From: Anaerovirgula multivorans
GTDB taxonomy: Bacteria > Bacillota > Clostridia > Peptostreptococcales > Natronincolaceae
NCBI RefSeq assembly: GCF_900188145.1
Contig: NZ_FZOJ01000017.1
Span: forward strand, 1 to 64,000
Reading direction: 5' to 3'
DNA: 64,000 nt
The position numbers were made by a program, and so were the translations under genes. Below the pieces are notes generated by a model, which was not told where the DNA came from, did no database searches, and saw only the letters and a list, made by a program, of their open reading frames with translations. This document shows, piece by piece, positions 38,596 to 47,259 of this stretch (positions are counted from its first letter, which is position 1; every line of letters begins with the position of its first letter).

Positions 38596-38702
38596 AATAT
38601 TCTGTTCAAGTTCGATGAAACCAATTTATCAATAATTCTGCCTAAAGATGTTTTATCTGTGACACCTTCTACAATAAATAGAATGACCTTTTTAGTTCTC
38701 AT
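38592..38702 (-). pseudogene. Truncated TOPRIM/RloB-like partner of the ATPase
   Basis: MRTKKVILFIVEGVTDKTSL then GRIIDKLVSSNLNRIF-stop, 36 codons. The start ATG overlaps the ATPase stop by 11 bp, as in two-gene ATPase-plus-TOPRIM defence operons. IVEGVTD is the first TOPRIM Glu motif. Everything after it is replaced by the flavodoxin junction, so no nuclease remains. Confidence 0.55.
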
Positions 38703-40080
38703 CAATCACCCTCCCAGCAATTCTGAAAGCACGACTGATATCAAAGCTGTTGGTCCCTTTGTAGATTTCCTCTTTTTGTCCTCCAAGATTGATGCTTCGA
38801 TAATACAAGTTTCTCATATTATTATTGCTCTTCACATTTGCAAACCGCATATATCGATTCTTAGGATTTGTTGTTGTAAATATGATCGAACTTGTATCCA
38901 GCATTTCTAGCGGTCTTAAATTATGAGAAGTAAAAATCAGTTGTCCTTTTCCATTTTCACTGACAATCTGAAGAATCTCACCGAGTAAATATTCAAAAAT
39001 ACCGACATCCAATTCATCAACAACCATACAGACTGTAGGGTTGTTAAACATTGTTATCAAAGTGCTCAATATGGATATGATTTTCTTGATACCGTCGGAC
39101 TCATACTTTAAAGGCACTTTTATATCATCCCTTATGGATATTAATTCAATCCGAATGCCTTCATTGCCATCATCTCTAAGTTGCTTGCCATGATTTTTCA
39201 GACCAATATTGAGACCTGGGACAATGGTTTCAAGGACAATGTTCATCTGGTCGATGATTTTGACCACAACATTATATACTTCTTCGGGAACAACCGAGGG
39301 CTTCAAAAGACCGATTGGCAAATCCCCCTGTGTCACTTTTTTCTCATCCAACAACCTGAAACTAAAGGGGATTAACACATTCATGTTAATCATTCCTGAA
39401 TGATGATTCTTTATAATGAATAGATTAACATTTGCATGATGCTTCAAAGTTAGAATGATGCCTGTATAGCTTTTAAAGGCATCATTTTTCTTAATAATTT
39501 CCTCTAACTCACTGCTGAAAACAAAAGAAGTGCCGTTTTTTTCGGACATTTTTTTAGCAACACCCAGATCAATTTGAATATCTGCATTATTTGACGTTAG
39601 CAAGCGATAGTTTTTTACCGGTTTAAAAACGTATTCTTTGTTTCTCACGTGATAATCAATAATTCCGGCTTTACTTTTCCAAGCACCATCAACAAGCTCT
39701 TTGTACGGCAAATTTTCACGAATCACTTTGGCTTTACTTTCATCTGTTCTTTCGACCTCTACTTCGTAAAAAATCTGATACTCATGAGCGCCCTGATTGA
39801 AATGATAAACGAGTTTTATCGTGGCAGTCTCTTCATTTTCAAATATATAGTCGCCTGCATTTTTAGGTAACTCTTTTCCACTTATAAGGTGTTTAATAAG
39901 CCACATAGCATCGACAAACGCTGTTTTTCCTGAGCCATTCTGACCGTATATTCCAATGATCTCTGAGCGAATTAATTTATTTGATGATGGATTATCATTT
40001 GGAAAATCAATTTTTCCATATTCAACATTTTTTATATTAAAAAGTTCAGCTTCTTTTATGCGAATCATAGCATCTTGCAT
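38692..40080 (-). CDS. AbiL-like AAA ATPase (orphaned defence gene)
   Basis: 462 aa from ATG 40080 (GGAGG 8 nt upstream). It has the OLD/SMC-like ATPase layout: Walker A GIYGQNGSGKTAFVDAMWL near residue 45, Walker B CMVVDELDVGIFEYLLGE near residue 355, and the His switch QLIFTSHNLRPLEML. This domain set pairs with a TOPRIM or RloB-like protein in abortive-infection systems such as AbiL. Its downstream partner is reduced to 36 codons. The ATPase alone is open and complete. System name is inferred; other ATPase/TOPRIM pairs are possible. Confidence 0.65.
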   Translation of the reverse strand: MQDAMIRIKEAELFNIKNVEYGKIDFPNDNPSSNKLIRSEIIGIYGQNGSGKTAFVDAMWLIKHLISGKELPKNAGDYIFENEETATIKLVYHFNQGAHEYQIFYEVEVERTDESKAKVIRENLPYKELVDGAWKSKAGIIDYHVRNKEYVFKPVKNYRLLTSNNADIQIDLGVAKKMSEKNGTSFVFSSELEEIIKKNDAFKSYTGIILTLKHHANVNLFIIKNHHSGMINMNVLIPFSFRLLDEKKVTQGDLPIGLLKPSVVPEEVYNVVVKIIDQMNIVLETIVPGLNIGLKNHGKQLRDDGNEGIRIELISIRDDIKVPLKYESDGIKKIISILSTLITMFNNPTVCMVVDELDVGIFEYLLGEILQIVSENGKGQLIFTSHNLRPLEMLDTSSIIFTTTNPKNRYMRFANVKSNNNMRNLYYRSINLGGQKEEIYKGTNSFDISRAFRIAGRVIDEN

Positions 40081-40105
40081 TCCATACACCTCCGATTACA
40101 ACAAA

Positions 40106-40380
40106 TCATGTCACAAAACACTCGAAAAGATATGGCTCATCGGGAAAAAGAAAAATCACAGGAGCAGAGATAATCTGTCCTGCGATTTCATCAGCCTCCG
40201 CAGGAGGCGTAGCCACACAATTTATTGTGTGTTCGATGGGAATTGGGGATACTTCCCAACAAGCAGATTTGCCAAAAATCCCGTTAGGGAATTTTGAGCA
40301 AAATCGCAAGGTGTGTACCACCTTGCCCTGCTTGCCGACATTGTTTTGTCGGAGCGTTCCCCTCCCCGGCTAGTGCGTTT
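40106..40380. other. ICE backbone remnant, left end of footprint 2
   Basis: A higher-GC stretch with no intact gene, resembling the mobilisation-gene region of Tn1549/CTn-type elements. It includes short palindromes (CTCCGCAGGAGG; CACACAATTTATTGTGTG; CAAGGTGTGTACCACCTTG). It may be a fragment near an origin of transfer, but no relaxase is present. Composition changes sharply at about 40105. Confidence 0.4.
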
Positions 40381-40406
40381 CCATGAAAAAAACGAGGGCC
40401 GCACTC

Positions 40407-40763
40407 TTACGCTTCCCCCGTTTCTTCGACTTCCTTAATCTCTTTCGCCGTAGCGGTGACTACTCGCAATCCTTTATCGCTCATATCGTCAAGCAGACTT
40501 TCAAGCTGTCTGCGCTGCGTAGATTTGTCTGTTTCCTTGTGTGGAAAAAAGAATTGGTCTACCGATACGTCTAAAAGAGTGACAAGCTCATAAAAGATTT
40601 GCAGACTTGGATGCTATCCGCTGTTTTCAATGGACGCAATATACCGAGGGGCAATACCCATTTGGTCTGCTAACTGATTTCTCGATAATCCCTTTGCTTT
40701 TCTTGCTGTTCTTATGGCTTGGCCGAAAGCCTTAAAATCGTATTTTACAACTTCTCTTTTCAT
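40407..40763 (-). pseudogene. ICE XRE regulator (copy 2) with in-frame TAG
   Basis: 119 codons: MKREVVKYDFKAFGQAIRTA and KGLSRNQLADQMGIAPRYIA, then SIENSG, a TAG at 40614-40616, and HPSLQIFYELVTLLDVSVDQ FFFP. Copy 1 at 3422 has Gln at this position (NRGQHPSL), so CAG to TAG is the natural explanation. The helix-turn-helix lies before the stop, so a 49-residue HTH peptide could still be made. It is divergent from the small HTH gene at 40910, exactly as copy 1 is from its partner. Confidence 0.75.
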
Positions 40764-40909
40764 AAATAATTCACCCTACTACATTTTACCGTTCACCTTT
40801 TCTTTTAGATATGATTACACAGCTCATACACATGATAGAAATAAGTCATAATAATTAGTTGTATATTTCTGATAAAAGAAATATAATAAGAGCATTGGAG
40901 GGATTGAGC

Positions 40910-41104
40910 ATGGATTATATAACGACAAAAGAAGCAGCGAAAAATTGGGGAATCACAGACAGAATGGTAGTGTACCATTGCTCTGCTGGACGGATTAAGG
41001 GAGCTAAAAAAATGGGAAATACATGGCTTGTTCCAGTTGACGCTGAAAAACCGGCTGATAGACGATATAGGAGCAGTAAAGTAAAGGATGGTGAAAATAA
41101 ATGA
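40910..41104 (+). CDS. Small excisionase-like HTH protein (copy 2)
   Basis: 64 aa: MDYITTKEAAKNWGITDRMV then GRIKGAKKMGNTWLVPVDAE, homologous to the protein at 3945. GGAGGGATTGAGC precedes ATG 40910. Its stop overlaps the response-regulator start (ATGA), so it is the first, translationally coupled gene of the two-component/ABC operon and probably an operon-specific DNA-binding regulator. Confidence 0.75.
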   Translation: MDYITTKEAAKNWGITDRMVVYHCSAGRIKGAKKMGNTWLVPVDAEKPADRRYRSSKVKDGENK

Positions 41105-41787
41105 AACGGATATTTTTAGTTGAGGACGATAAGGCAATCGCCAGAAACCTTGTGCTTCTGCTCCGCTCGGAGGGATTTACAGTCACTCACGCCCCTACGC
41201 GGAGTGAAGCCCTTGACGCGCTTGCCGGGAATAAATTTGACTTGGCGTTGATTGATATTTCTTTGCCTGACGGAAATGGCTTTACGGTTTGCACGGAAAT
41301 CAAAGAAACAGGGGATGTTCCCGTTATCTTTCTGACGGCTTCCGGCGATGAGGCGAGTGTTGTTACCGGGCTGAACATGGGCGCGGACGACTATATCACC
41401 AAGCCTTTTCGTCCGCGTGAATTGATTGCGCGAATTGGAACCGCCCTGCGAAAAAGCGGGCGTTCTCAATCGGCTTTTGAAATCTGCGGGCTTCATATCA
41501 ATACGGCAAGCGGCATTGTAAAAAAAAACGGCAACGAGGTTTTTCTTTCAGCATTAGAATACCGCTTGTTGCTGGTGTTTATCAGCAACCCAAAAAGTAT
41601 TATCACGAGGGGCAGGCTGCTTGACGAATTGTGGGACGCGGCGGGCGAGTTTGTCAATGACAATACATTGACCGTGTACATCAGACGTCTGCGGGAAAAG
41701 ATAGAGGATGATCCGGCAAGCCCGCAAATCATTCTGACCGTCCGTGGGACGGGGTATAGATTGGGGGGCGAGTATGCTTCGGAATAG
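41101..41787 (+). CDS. OmpR-family response regulator of ICE cargo operon
   Basis: 228 aa. The receiver domain has IFLVEDDKAIARNL, the phospho-Asp in LALIDISLPDGNGFTV and Lys in DDYITKPFRPRELIA. The winged helix ends TLTVYIRRLREKIEDDPASP. This resembles VanR/BceR-type regulators beside peptide-antibiotic exporters. It is coupled by ATGA to the upstream HTH gene and overlaps the kinase by 14 bp. GC is higher than in the chromosomal neighbours, consistent with ICE cargo. It likely controls the ABC operon downstream. Confidence 0.9.
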   Translation: MKRIFLVEDDKAIARNLVLLLRSEGFTVTHAPTRSEALDALAGNKFDLALIDISLPDGNGFTVCTEIKETGDVPVIFLTASGDEASVVTGLNMGADDYITKPFRPRELIARIGTALRKSGRSQSAFEICGLHINTASGIVKKNGNEVFLSALEYRLLLVFISNPKSIITRGRLLDELWDAAGEFVNDNTLTVYIRRLREKIEDDPASPQIILTVRGTGYRLGGEYASE

Positions 41788-42763
41788 AGAGATTCGGCAG
41801 TTTGCCATTTTGTTCTCCTTACTGGCCGCCACCACTGTAATACTGGGATTTGCAATCAATGCGGTGGCAGGAATCCTTGCCACTTTTTCTGCCGCCGGAT
41901 TTGGCACAGCATTTTTCGTGTTTACCAAAGCCCGATACAAAAGCATTGCACAGATTTCACATCAAATAGACCTTGTCCTTCATAATGCTGACCATCTATA
42001 TATTGGTGAGTCGGACGAGGGCGAGCTTTCCATTCTGCACAGTGAGATATCAAAAATGCTGCTGCGTATTCGGGAGCAAAACGACGCGCTGAAAAAAGAA
42101 AAAGAACATCTCGCCGATTCGCTGACCGACATAGCCCACCAACTCCGAACCCCACTCACATCTGCAAACCTCATTCTGTCATTGTTAGAGAATAACCCTG
42201 ATGAAAATGAGCGGAAAGCATTTGTACGGGAAACAGAGGAATTGCTTGTGCGGATGGATTGGCTGCTTACTTCCCTACTAAAATTATCCCGACTGGACGC
42301 GGGCATTGTGGTGTTCCAAAGGGAGCAGATAGATGTAACCACTTTGATTTGCGCCGCGCTTCGCCCGTTCCTAATCCCAATGGAACTGCACGATATTGTC
42401 GTGCAGATAGACGTGCCGAAAGGGATAATCATTCAGGGTGATTCTGATTGGCTTTCGGAAGCCATTCAAAACATCCTCAAGAATTGCATGGAAAGCGCAG
42501 GCGATAATGGGAAAATTGAGATTGTCTGCACAGACAACCCACTGTTTACTGAGATTACCATCCACGACAGCGGCGTAGGTTTTGAAAAAGAAGATTTACC
42601 CTGCCTGTTTGACCGATTTTATCGTGGGAAAAAAACAAACGCTACAGGATACGGGATTGGATTGGCTCTCTGCAAGATGATTATAACACGGCAGGGCGGG
42701 ACGATTACCGCAAAAAATCACCCGCAGGGCGGCGCGATATTTGCCCTTCGTTTCCCAAAGTGA
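41774..42763 (+). CDS. Sensor histidine kinase of ICE cargo operon
   Basis: 329 aa from ATG 41774 (GGGGGG upstream). Two adjacent membrane helices (FAILFSLLAATTVILGFAIN; AGILATFSAAGFGTAFFVFT) are followed by the His box DIAHQLRTPLTSANLILSLL and ATPase boxes (AIQNILKNCMESAG, DSGVGFEKED, GYGIGLALCKMII). The near absence of an extracellular loop is typical of kinases that sense through a partner ABC transporter, as in Bce systems. It lies upstream of the ABC genes with an 82-bp gap that probably holds the regulated promoter. Confidence 0.9.
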   Translation: MLRNREIRQFAILFSLLAATTVILGFAINAVAGILATFSAAGFGTAFFVFTKARYKSIAQISHQIDLVLHNADHLYIGESDEGELSILHSEISKMLLRIREQNDALKKEKEHLADSLTDIAHQLRTPLTSANLILSLLENNPDENERKAFVRETEELLVRMDWLLTSLLKLSRLDAGIVVFQREQIDVTTLICAALRPFLIPMELHDIVVQIDVPKGIIIQGDSDWLSEAIQNILKNCMESAGDNGKIEIVCTDNPLFTEITIHDSGVGFEKEDLPCLFDRFYRGKKTNATGYGIGLALCKMIITRQGGTITAKNHPQGGAIFALRFPK

Positions 42764-42845
42764 CGAATCTCTCACCTAAAAGTCACCGAGATGTAAGATT
42801 AAAGTTCTATTATATGAGTAAAACATAAGAAAGGAGACTCACATA

Positions 42846-43529
42846 ATGGAGTTTTTAAAAATTGAAAATTTATGTAAGATCTACGGCAAGGGTGAAAATC
42901 AAGTTACCGCACTTGACCATGTTTCGCTTACTATCGAAAAGGGGGAGTTTACCGCAATCATCGGTTCCTCTGGCTCGGGCAAATCCACATTGCTTCACAG
43001 CATCGGCGGCGTAGACTTGCCGACAAGCGGAAAGGTGTATTTGGAGGGGCAGGATGTATATGGCCAAAGCAACGAAAAACTCGCCATTTTCCGCAGGCGG
43101 CAGGTTGGACTGATTTACCAGTTTCACAACCTCATTCCCACTCTGAATGTGGTGGAAAACATCACCTTGCCTATCCTGATGGACAAGCGCAAGGTTAACG
43201 AGGAGCGGCTAAATGACCTGCTCGAAATGATTGGATTAAAAGACCGCAAAACCCATTTACCCAATCAGCTTTCGGGCGGTCAGCAACAGCGCGTTTCCAT
43301 AGGACGTGCTTTGATGAACGCCCCGGCGGTCATGCTTGCCGACGAACCCACGGGCAGCTTGGACAGCCGAAATGGACATGAAATCATCAAACTGCTGAAA
43401 GAAAGCAATAAAAAATATGGGCAGACCCTGATCCTCGTCACCCATGACGAAAATATCGCCCTGCAAGCAGACCGCATTATCGGCATATCAGACGGTAAAG
43501 TAGCGAGAGACGAGAGGGTGCGGCCATGA
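42846..43529 (+). CDS. ABC transporter ATPase (MacB/BceA-like)
   Basis: 227 aa with Walker A IGSSGSGKSTLLHSIGG, Q-loop VGLIYQFHNLIP, signature LSGGQQQRVSIGRAL, Walker B VMLADEPTGSLDSR and the H-loop LILVTHDENIA. It belongs to the MacB/LolD/BceA subfamily that powers FtsX-type permeases. AGAAAGGAG precedes the ATG. It overlaps the permease start by 4 bp. Likely role: peptide-antibiotic resistance or signal-coupled export. Confidence 0.92.
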   Translation: MEFLKIENLCKIYGKGENQVTALDHVSLTIEKGEFTAIIGSSGSGKSTLLHSIGGVDLPTSGKVYLEGQDVYGQSNEKLAIFRRRQVGLIYQFHNLIPTLNVVENITLPILMDKRKVNEERLNDLLEMIGLKDRKTHLPNQLSGGQQQRVSIGRALMNAPAVMLADEPTGSLDSRNGHEIIKLLKESNKKYGQTLILVTHDENIALQADRIIGISDGKVARDERVRP

Positions 43530-46069
43530 ACATTTTTAACAAAGTCACTCTGCAAAGCTTGAAAAAAAGCCGTACCCGAACAATTGTTACGGTGATCGGA
43601 GTGGTTCTGTCCGCCGCCATGATTACGGCAGTCGCTACCTTTGCCGTGTCCCTGCAAAGCTATATGATAAACGGTGCTGCTGCCAAATATGGTGATTGGC
43701 ATATTGAAATCCCAGACACAGATTCCTCCTTTGTGCTGGAACAGGCAGAGGACAGCCGAGTGGGAAATGCTGTAGTGCTACAGAACATCGGCTATGCCCC
43801 ACTGGAAGGCGGACAAAATCCCGACAAGCCATATCTTTTTATTACCGGATGGAACGAGGAAGCCTTGGATGCTCTGCCCATCAAGCTGCTTTCCGGCAGA
43901 CTACCGGAGAACAACAGTGAGGTCGTGATACCGGCTCATATTGCGGCAAACGGCGGCGTGAAAATTTCGGTGGGCGACATACTTACTCTCTCGGTCGGCA
44001 GCCGCATGAGCGGCGATCAGAAGCTGAGCCAGCACGATTCGTATCGTTCCGGGGAGGAAACCCTTGTACCCATGACAGAGAAAACCTATACAGTTGTCGG
44101 CATCTGCCAGCGACCGGCAATCGAGGAGTATGCTGCACCGGGATACACTTTAATCACAACAGAGGATACAGCCGCAGTGGACAGTCTTACCGTATTTATC
44201 ACGCTGAAAAACCCATATCAGGTTCATTCTTATGCAGACAGCATATCAGACAATAACAGCTACGTTTTGAACGATTATGTACTGCGTTTTATGGGACTTT
44301 CAGGGGAAAAGATGCTTACAGTTCTCCTGTACTCGATTGGCGGCATTTTGATTGCCCTGGTTATGCTCGGCTCGGTGTTTCTGATTTATAATTCATTCAA
44401 TATCTCATTGAATGAACGCACACACCAGTTCGGAATTCTCATGTCGGTAGGTGCCACGGAAAAACAGCTTCGCAATTCTGTGCTGTTTGAGGGGCTTTGC
44501 ATCGGTACAATCGGCATTCCGATCGGCATTTTGGTCGGGATACCAAGCATCAAGCTTGTGCTTACTCTTGTGGCAAAGAATTTCGCAAATGTTATGTATG
44601 ACAATGTACCGTTGACTTTGGTGGTGTCTGTTCCTGCTCTTGTTGCTGCGGCGATTATCAGTATGATCACCATTCTGATTTCGGCCTATATTCCGGCAAG
44701 GAAGGCCGCCAGTACGCCCGTGATGGAGTGTATCCGCCAGACAAACGAGGTCAAGGTGGAAGCTAAAGCGATGAGAACCTCAAAGCTGTCGGAACGCCTT
44801 TACGGTTTAGAGGAAACACTTGCGTTAAAAAACTTTAAGAGAAACAGGCGGCGTTACCGCAGTATTATCCTGTCGCTTACATTAAGCGTCGTATTGTTTG
44901 TGTCGTCAAGCTCTTTCGGAACCTATCTGAATAAGATCGCGGAGAATTCATCTGTGGTAGTTGAAGAATATGACATCTCTTTCGATACACGAGACATGGA
45001 GGAAAGTGAGCTGTTTCAGCTTTATGATGAGCTGAAAACCGCCGTCGGCGTTACCGAAAGCTCTTATCAGGCACTTTCGACCTATTCCTGCGTGCTCAAT
45101 ACAAGTGATTTGTCAAGTCATTTTTTGGATGAGTACGGTGAGCTCATCGGTTATGATGGGGCAAGTAAAACGGTGGAAGTGCAGCTCAATATTCAGTTTG
45201 TTGAGGACAGTGTCTATCAGAACCTGCTCGAAGGCCTCGGCCTGTCCCCAGAGGAATACACCGGACAGGACAAAAAAATGATCATGGCAGGAATACTGCC
45301 CGGGCGTTGGTATACGCAGGAACAGCCTATGGAATTTACGCTCCGCTCCAAGACCGGAGACCAGACGAAAACAATCCGTGCAACCTTTGTAAAAGACTAC
45401 CCAGACCTGCTGCCCTCGGAGCCGGGTGACTGGCCCGGGTACTCTCTTATGGTGATAGCCCCTTACGAGGTAAAGCCGCAGTTTGACGCACTAGGTGCGA
45501 CTGTAAAGCCTACTAAGCTGGGCATGACCTTCGAGTCAGAAAATCCCGGTCAGTCAACAGCTGCGATGCAGACGATGATTGATGGAGCCAGCATTACCGC
45601 CGACTATCATCTGTACAATCTCTATGAGATACTGGAGCAAAGCCGTAATATTACATTCATTGTCAATCTGTTCTCGGTTGTTTTTATCACGATGATTTCA
45701 CTGATCGCGGTTGCGAACGTCTTCAACACGATTTCCACCAATATCAAGCTGCGCAGACGAGAATTTGCTATGCTTCGTTCTGTAGGGATGTCCGACCGGG
45801 ACTTCAATAAGATGATGCGCTTTGAATGCACTCTTTATGGAGCGCGGACGATGCTTTGGGGTCTGCCCCTCTCAGGAATCCTTTCCTGTCTGATTTATAA
45901 GGGTATGGTCGTCGGCGGGGCGGAAAATATCGATTTTGTGTTTCCGTGGGGAAGTATGGCAATCAGCGTGTTTGGTGTACTCTTTATTGTATTTATTACA
46001 ATGCTGTATGCCATTAGCAAGATAAAAAAAGAAAATATCATTGACGCGCTTCGGGATGATATGACTTGA
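43526..46069 (+). CDS. FtsX-type ABC permease
   Basis: 847 aa, double FtsX/MacB architecture: TM1 (RTIVTVIGVVLSAAMITAVA), a large extracellular domain, a central three-helix cluster (LLYSIGGILIALVMLGSVFL; TLVVSVPALVAAAIISMITI), then a repeat starting RSIILSLTLSVVLFVSSSS, a second extracellular domain and C-terminal helices (NITFIVNLFSVVFITMISLI; MAISVFGVLFIVFITMLYAI). It works with the ATPase encoded just upstream. It is the last gene of the cargo operon; the shared ICE hairpin follows about 200 bp later. Confidence 0.9.
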   Translation: MNIFNKVTLQSLKKSRTRTIVTVIGVVLSAAMITAVATFAVSLQSYMINGAAAKYGDWHIEIPDTDSSFVLEQAEDSRVGNAVVLQNIGYAPLEGGQNPDKPYLFITGWNEEALDALPIKLLSGRLPENNSEVVIPAHIAANGGVKISVGDILTLSVGSRMSGDQKLSQHDSYRSGEETLVPMTEKTYTVVGICQRPAIEEYAAPGYTLITTEDTAAVDSLTVFITLKNPYQVHSYADSISDNNSYVLNDYVLRFMGLSGEKMLTVLLYSIGGILIALVMLGSVFLIYNSFNISLNERTHQFGILMSVGATEKQLRNSVLFEGLCIGTIGIPIGILVGIPSIKLVLTLVAKNFANVMYDNVPLTLVVSVPALVAAAIISMITILISAYIPARKAASTPVMECIRQTNEVKVEAKAMRTSKLSERLYGLEETLALKNFKRNRRRYRSIILSLTLSVVLFVSSSSFGTYLNKIAENSSVVVEEYDISFDTRDMEESELFQLYDELKTAVGVTESSYQALSTYSCVLNTSDLSSHFLDEYGELIGYDGASKTVEVQLNIQFVEDSVYQNLLEGLGLSPEEYTGQDKKMIMAGILPGRWYTQEQPMEFTLRSKTGDQTKTIRATFVKDYPDLLPSEPGDWPGYSLMVIAPYEVKPQFDALGATVKPTKLGMTFESENPGQSTAAMQTMIDGASITADYHLYNLYEILEQSRNITFIVNLFSVVFITMISLIAVANVFNTISTNIKLRRREFAMLRSVGMSDRDFNKMMRFECTLYGARTMLWGLPLSGILSCLIYKGMVVGGAENIDFVFPWGSMAISVFGVLFIVFITMLYAISKIKKENIIDALRDDMT

Positions 46070-46270
46070 TTCAAAACCAATATTTGTTTGATAGAAAATC
46101 AAAAAAATCTAGTTAAAGTGGTTTGCAATCGTCCCGAAAGCGATTTAGACATTGAAAATACAGAATCCATCCTACAGAAGTAATGTAAATTACAAATGAA
46201 TGCTACCCTGCGGTAATAGAAAAAAACGTAGTTGTGGCAAATGATGTTTTGCGGCCAAAATGTGGCCATG

Positions 46271-46308
46271 CGGCGGTTTTGAAATCAACAATCAAAACCG
46301 CCGTTTTT
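46271..46308. terminator. ICE-module hairpin, copy 2
   Basis: CGGCGGTTTTGA and TCAAAACCGCCG pair around a 9-nt loop and are followed by TTTTTCT. It matches the copy at 5331-5358. Confidence 0.7.
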
Positions 46309-46580
46309 CTGAAAAAAAAAATGAATTCCGGAGGGTGTATTAAGGCGCCCATTTTTTAGGACACGACGGTATCGAGGAGGTATCGTCGTGTTTATTTTGT
46401 ATCGTTGCAATGCTCTTGCAAGAAAGGAATCAAAACGATATGTATAGAGCCTTTGCAATCACGAGCATTGCACCGTCGGAGCGATAAAATGTCCCTTATG
46501 TGTGTTATCGTACCAATACCGCAGGAACTCCCCTAAAGTCTGTGGGAGGTCGTGAGAAAGTTTCATTTTGGTAAATACAA

Positions 46581-46609
46581 TTGACATTTGATTTTAGTCG
46601 TGATAGAAT
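46581..46609 (+). promoter_or_regulatory. SigA-type promoter of PadR gene
   Basis: TTGACA (46581-46586), a 17-bp spacer and TAGAAT (46604-46609). The transcription start should fall near 46616, inside the direct repeats that follow. Confidence 0.75.
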
Positions 46610-46615
46610 TTATTC

Positions 46616-46642
46616 AAATTTGAATATTTAAATTTGAATATT
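46616..46642 (+). promoter_or_regulatory. Probable PadR operator
   Basis: AAATTTGAATATT occurs twice (46616-46628 and 46630-46642), and TTCAAATTTGAA is palindromic. The repeats cover the predicted transcription start and lie just before the PadR ribosome site, so autorepression is likely. Confidence 0.6.
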
Positions 46643-46659
46643 ATTAAGGAGTGAGAAAC

Positions 46660-47259
46660 TTGATAAAATTAATGCTACTAGGTTTATTACAACAAAGAAA
46701 TTTAACGGGTTATGAAATAATACAATATTTGAACTTAAGTCATGCAGAAAGCTGGGCAGGTATTAAAATAGGCTCAATCTATTATGCCCTCAATAAAATG
46801 GAAGAAAATGAATTAATAAAGGTTGAATCTATTGAAAATATTGGAAATCGTTCACGAACAATTTATTCGATTACCGAAAAAGGAGAACACTTTTTTGAAA
46901 GAAAACTAGAAGATACTCTTAGTGAAGTTGACCTTAATTTTCCTAATTCCTTATACACTGCTGTCACTTTTTTAGGAGAATTACCCTATGAAAAAGCAAA
47001 AAAAGCGATTGATGTTCATATTAATAATCTGGAAAAAGAGTTGAAAAGTTGGAAAGCTGCTGAAAAAGCAAAGGAAAAAGTACAATCAAAAACATTACCT
47101 AATTATATGAAAGCTCTGCTTAAAAATGGTTGTACCCATATAGAAGTAAACATAGAATTTTTAAAAGAAATAAAGGAGCTGTTATCTAAAGAGTCATTTG
47201 AGGTTCACTTACCTCCATTAAACAAAATAGAAAAAGGAGAAAAAAACTATGAATCCTAA
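46660..47259 (+). CDS. PadR-family transcriptional regulator
   Basis: About 199 aa. The winged helix-turn-helix reads LGLLQQRNLTGYEIIQYLNL, IGSIYYALNKMEENELIKVE and RTIYSITEKGEHFFERKLED; the rest is a Vir_C-type dimerisation coil (VHINNLEKELKSWKAAEKAK). I prefer TTG 46660, 8 nt after AAGGAG; GTG 46651 lies within that site. It overlaps the acyl hydrolase gene by 11 bp, so it forms a two-gene operon and probably represses itself and that enzyme in response to a small ligand. Confidence 0.85.
   Translation: MIKLMLLGLLQQRNLTGYEIIQYLNLSHAESWAGIKIGSIYYALNKMEENELIKVESIENIGNRSRTIYSITEKGEHFFERKLEDTLSEVDLNFPNSLYTAVTFLGELPYEKAKKAIDVHINNLEKELKSWKAAEKAKEKVQSKTLPNYMKALLKNGCTHIEVNIEFLKEIKELLSKESFEVHLPPLNKIEKGEKNYES

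Larger units (their letters stand above)
46070..46650. other. ICE backbone remnant after cargo operon
   Basis: No gene. 46320-46500 repeats the backbone of footprint 1 (GGAGGGTGTATTAA, GAGGAGGTATCGTCGTG, TATAGAGCCTTTGCAATC). 46528-46570 is the reverse complement of 6398-6452, an inverted segment ending at about 46570. The sigma-like gene of footprint 1 is deleted here. From 46575 on is the PadR promoter. Confidence 0.55.

Noticed and set aside
40106-40380. Origin of transfer
   Set aside because: Short palindromes and ICE-like composition are present, but there is no relaxase gene or nic-site motif that I can defend.
40805-41855. Minus-strand frames opposite the HTH and response-regulator genes
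   Set aside because: The plus-strand proteins carry complete known domains and coupled starts; the opposite frames match nothing.
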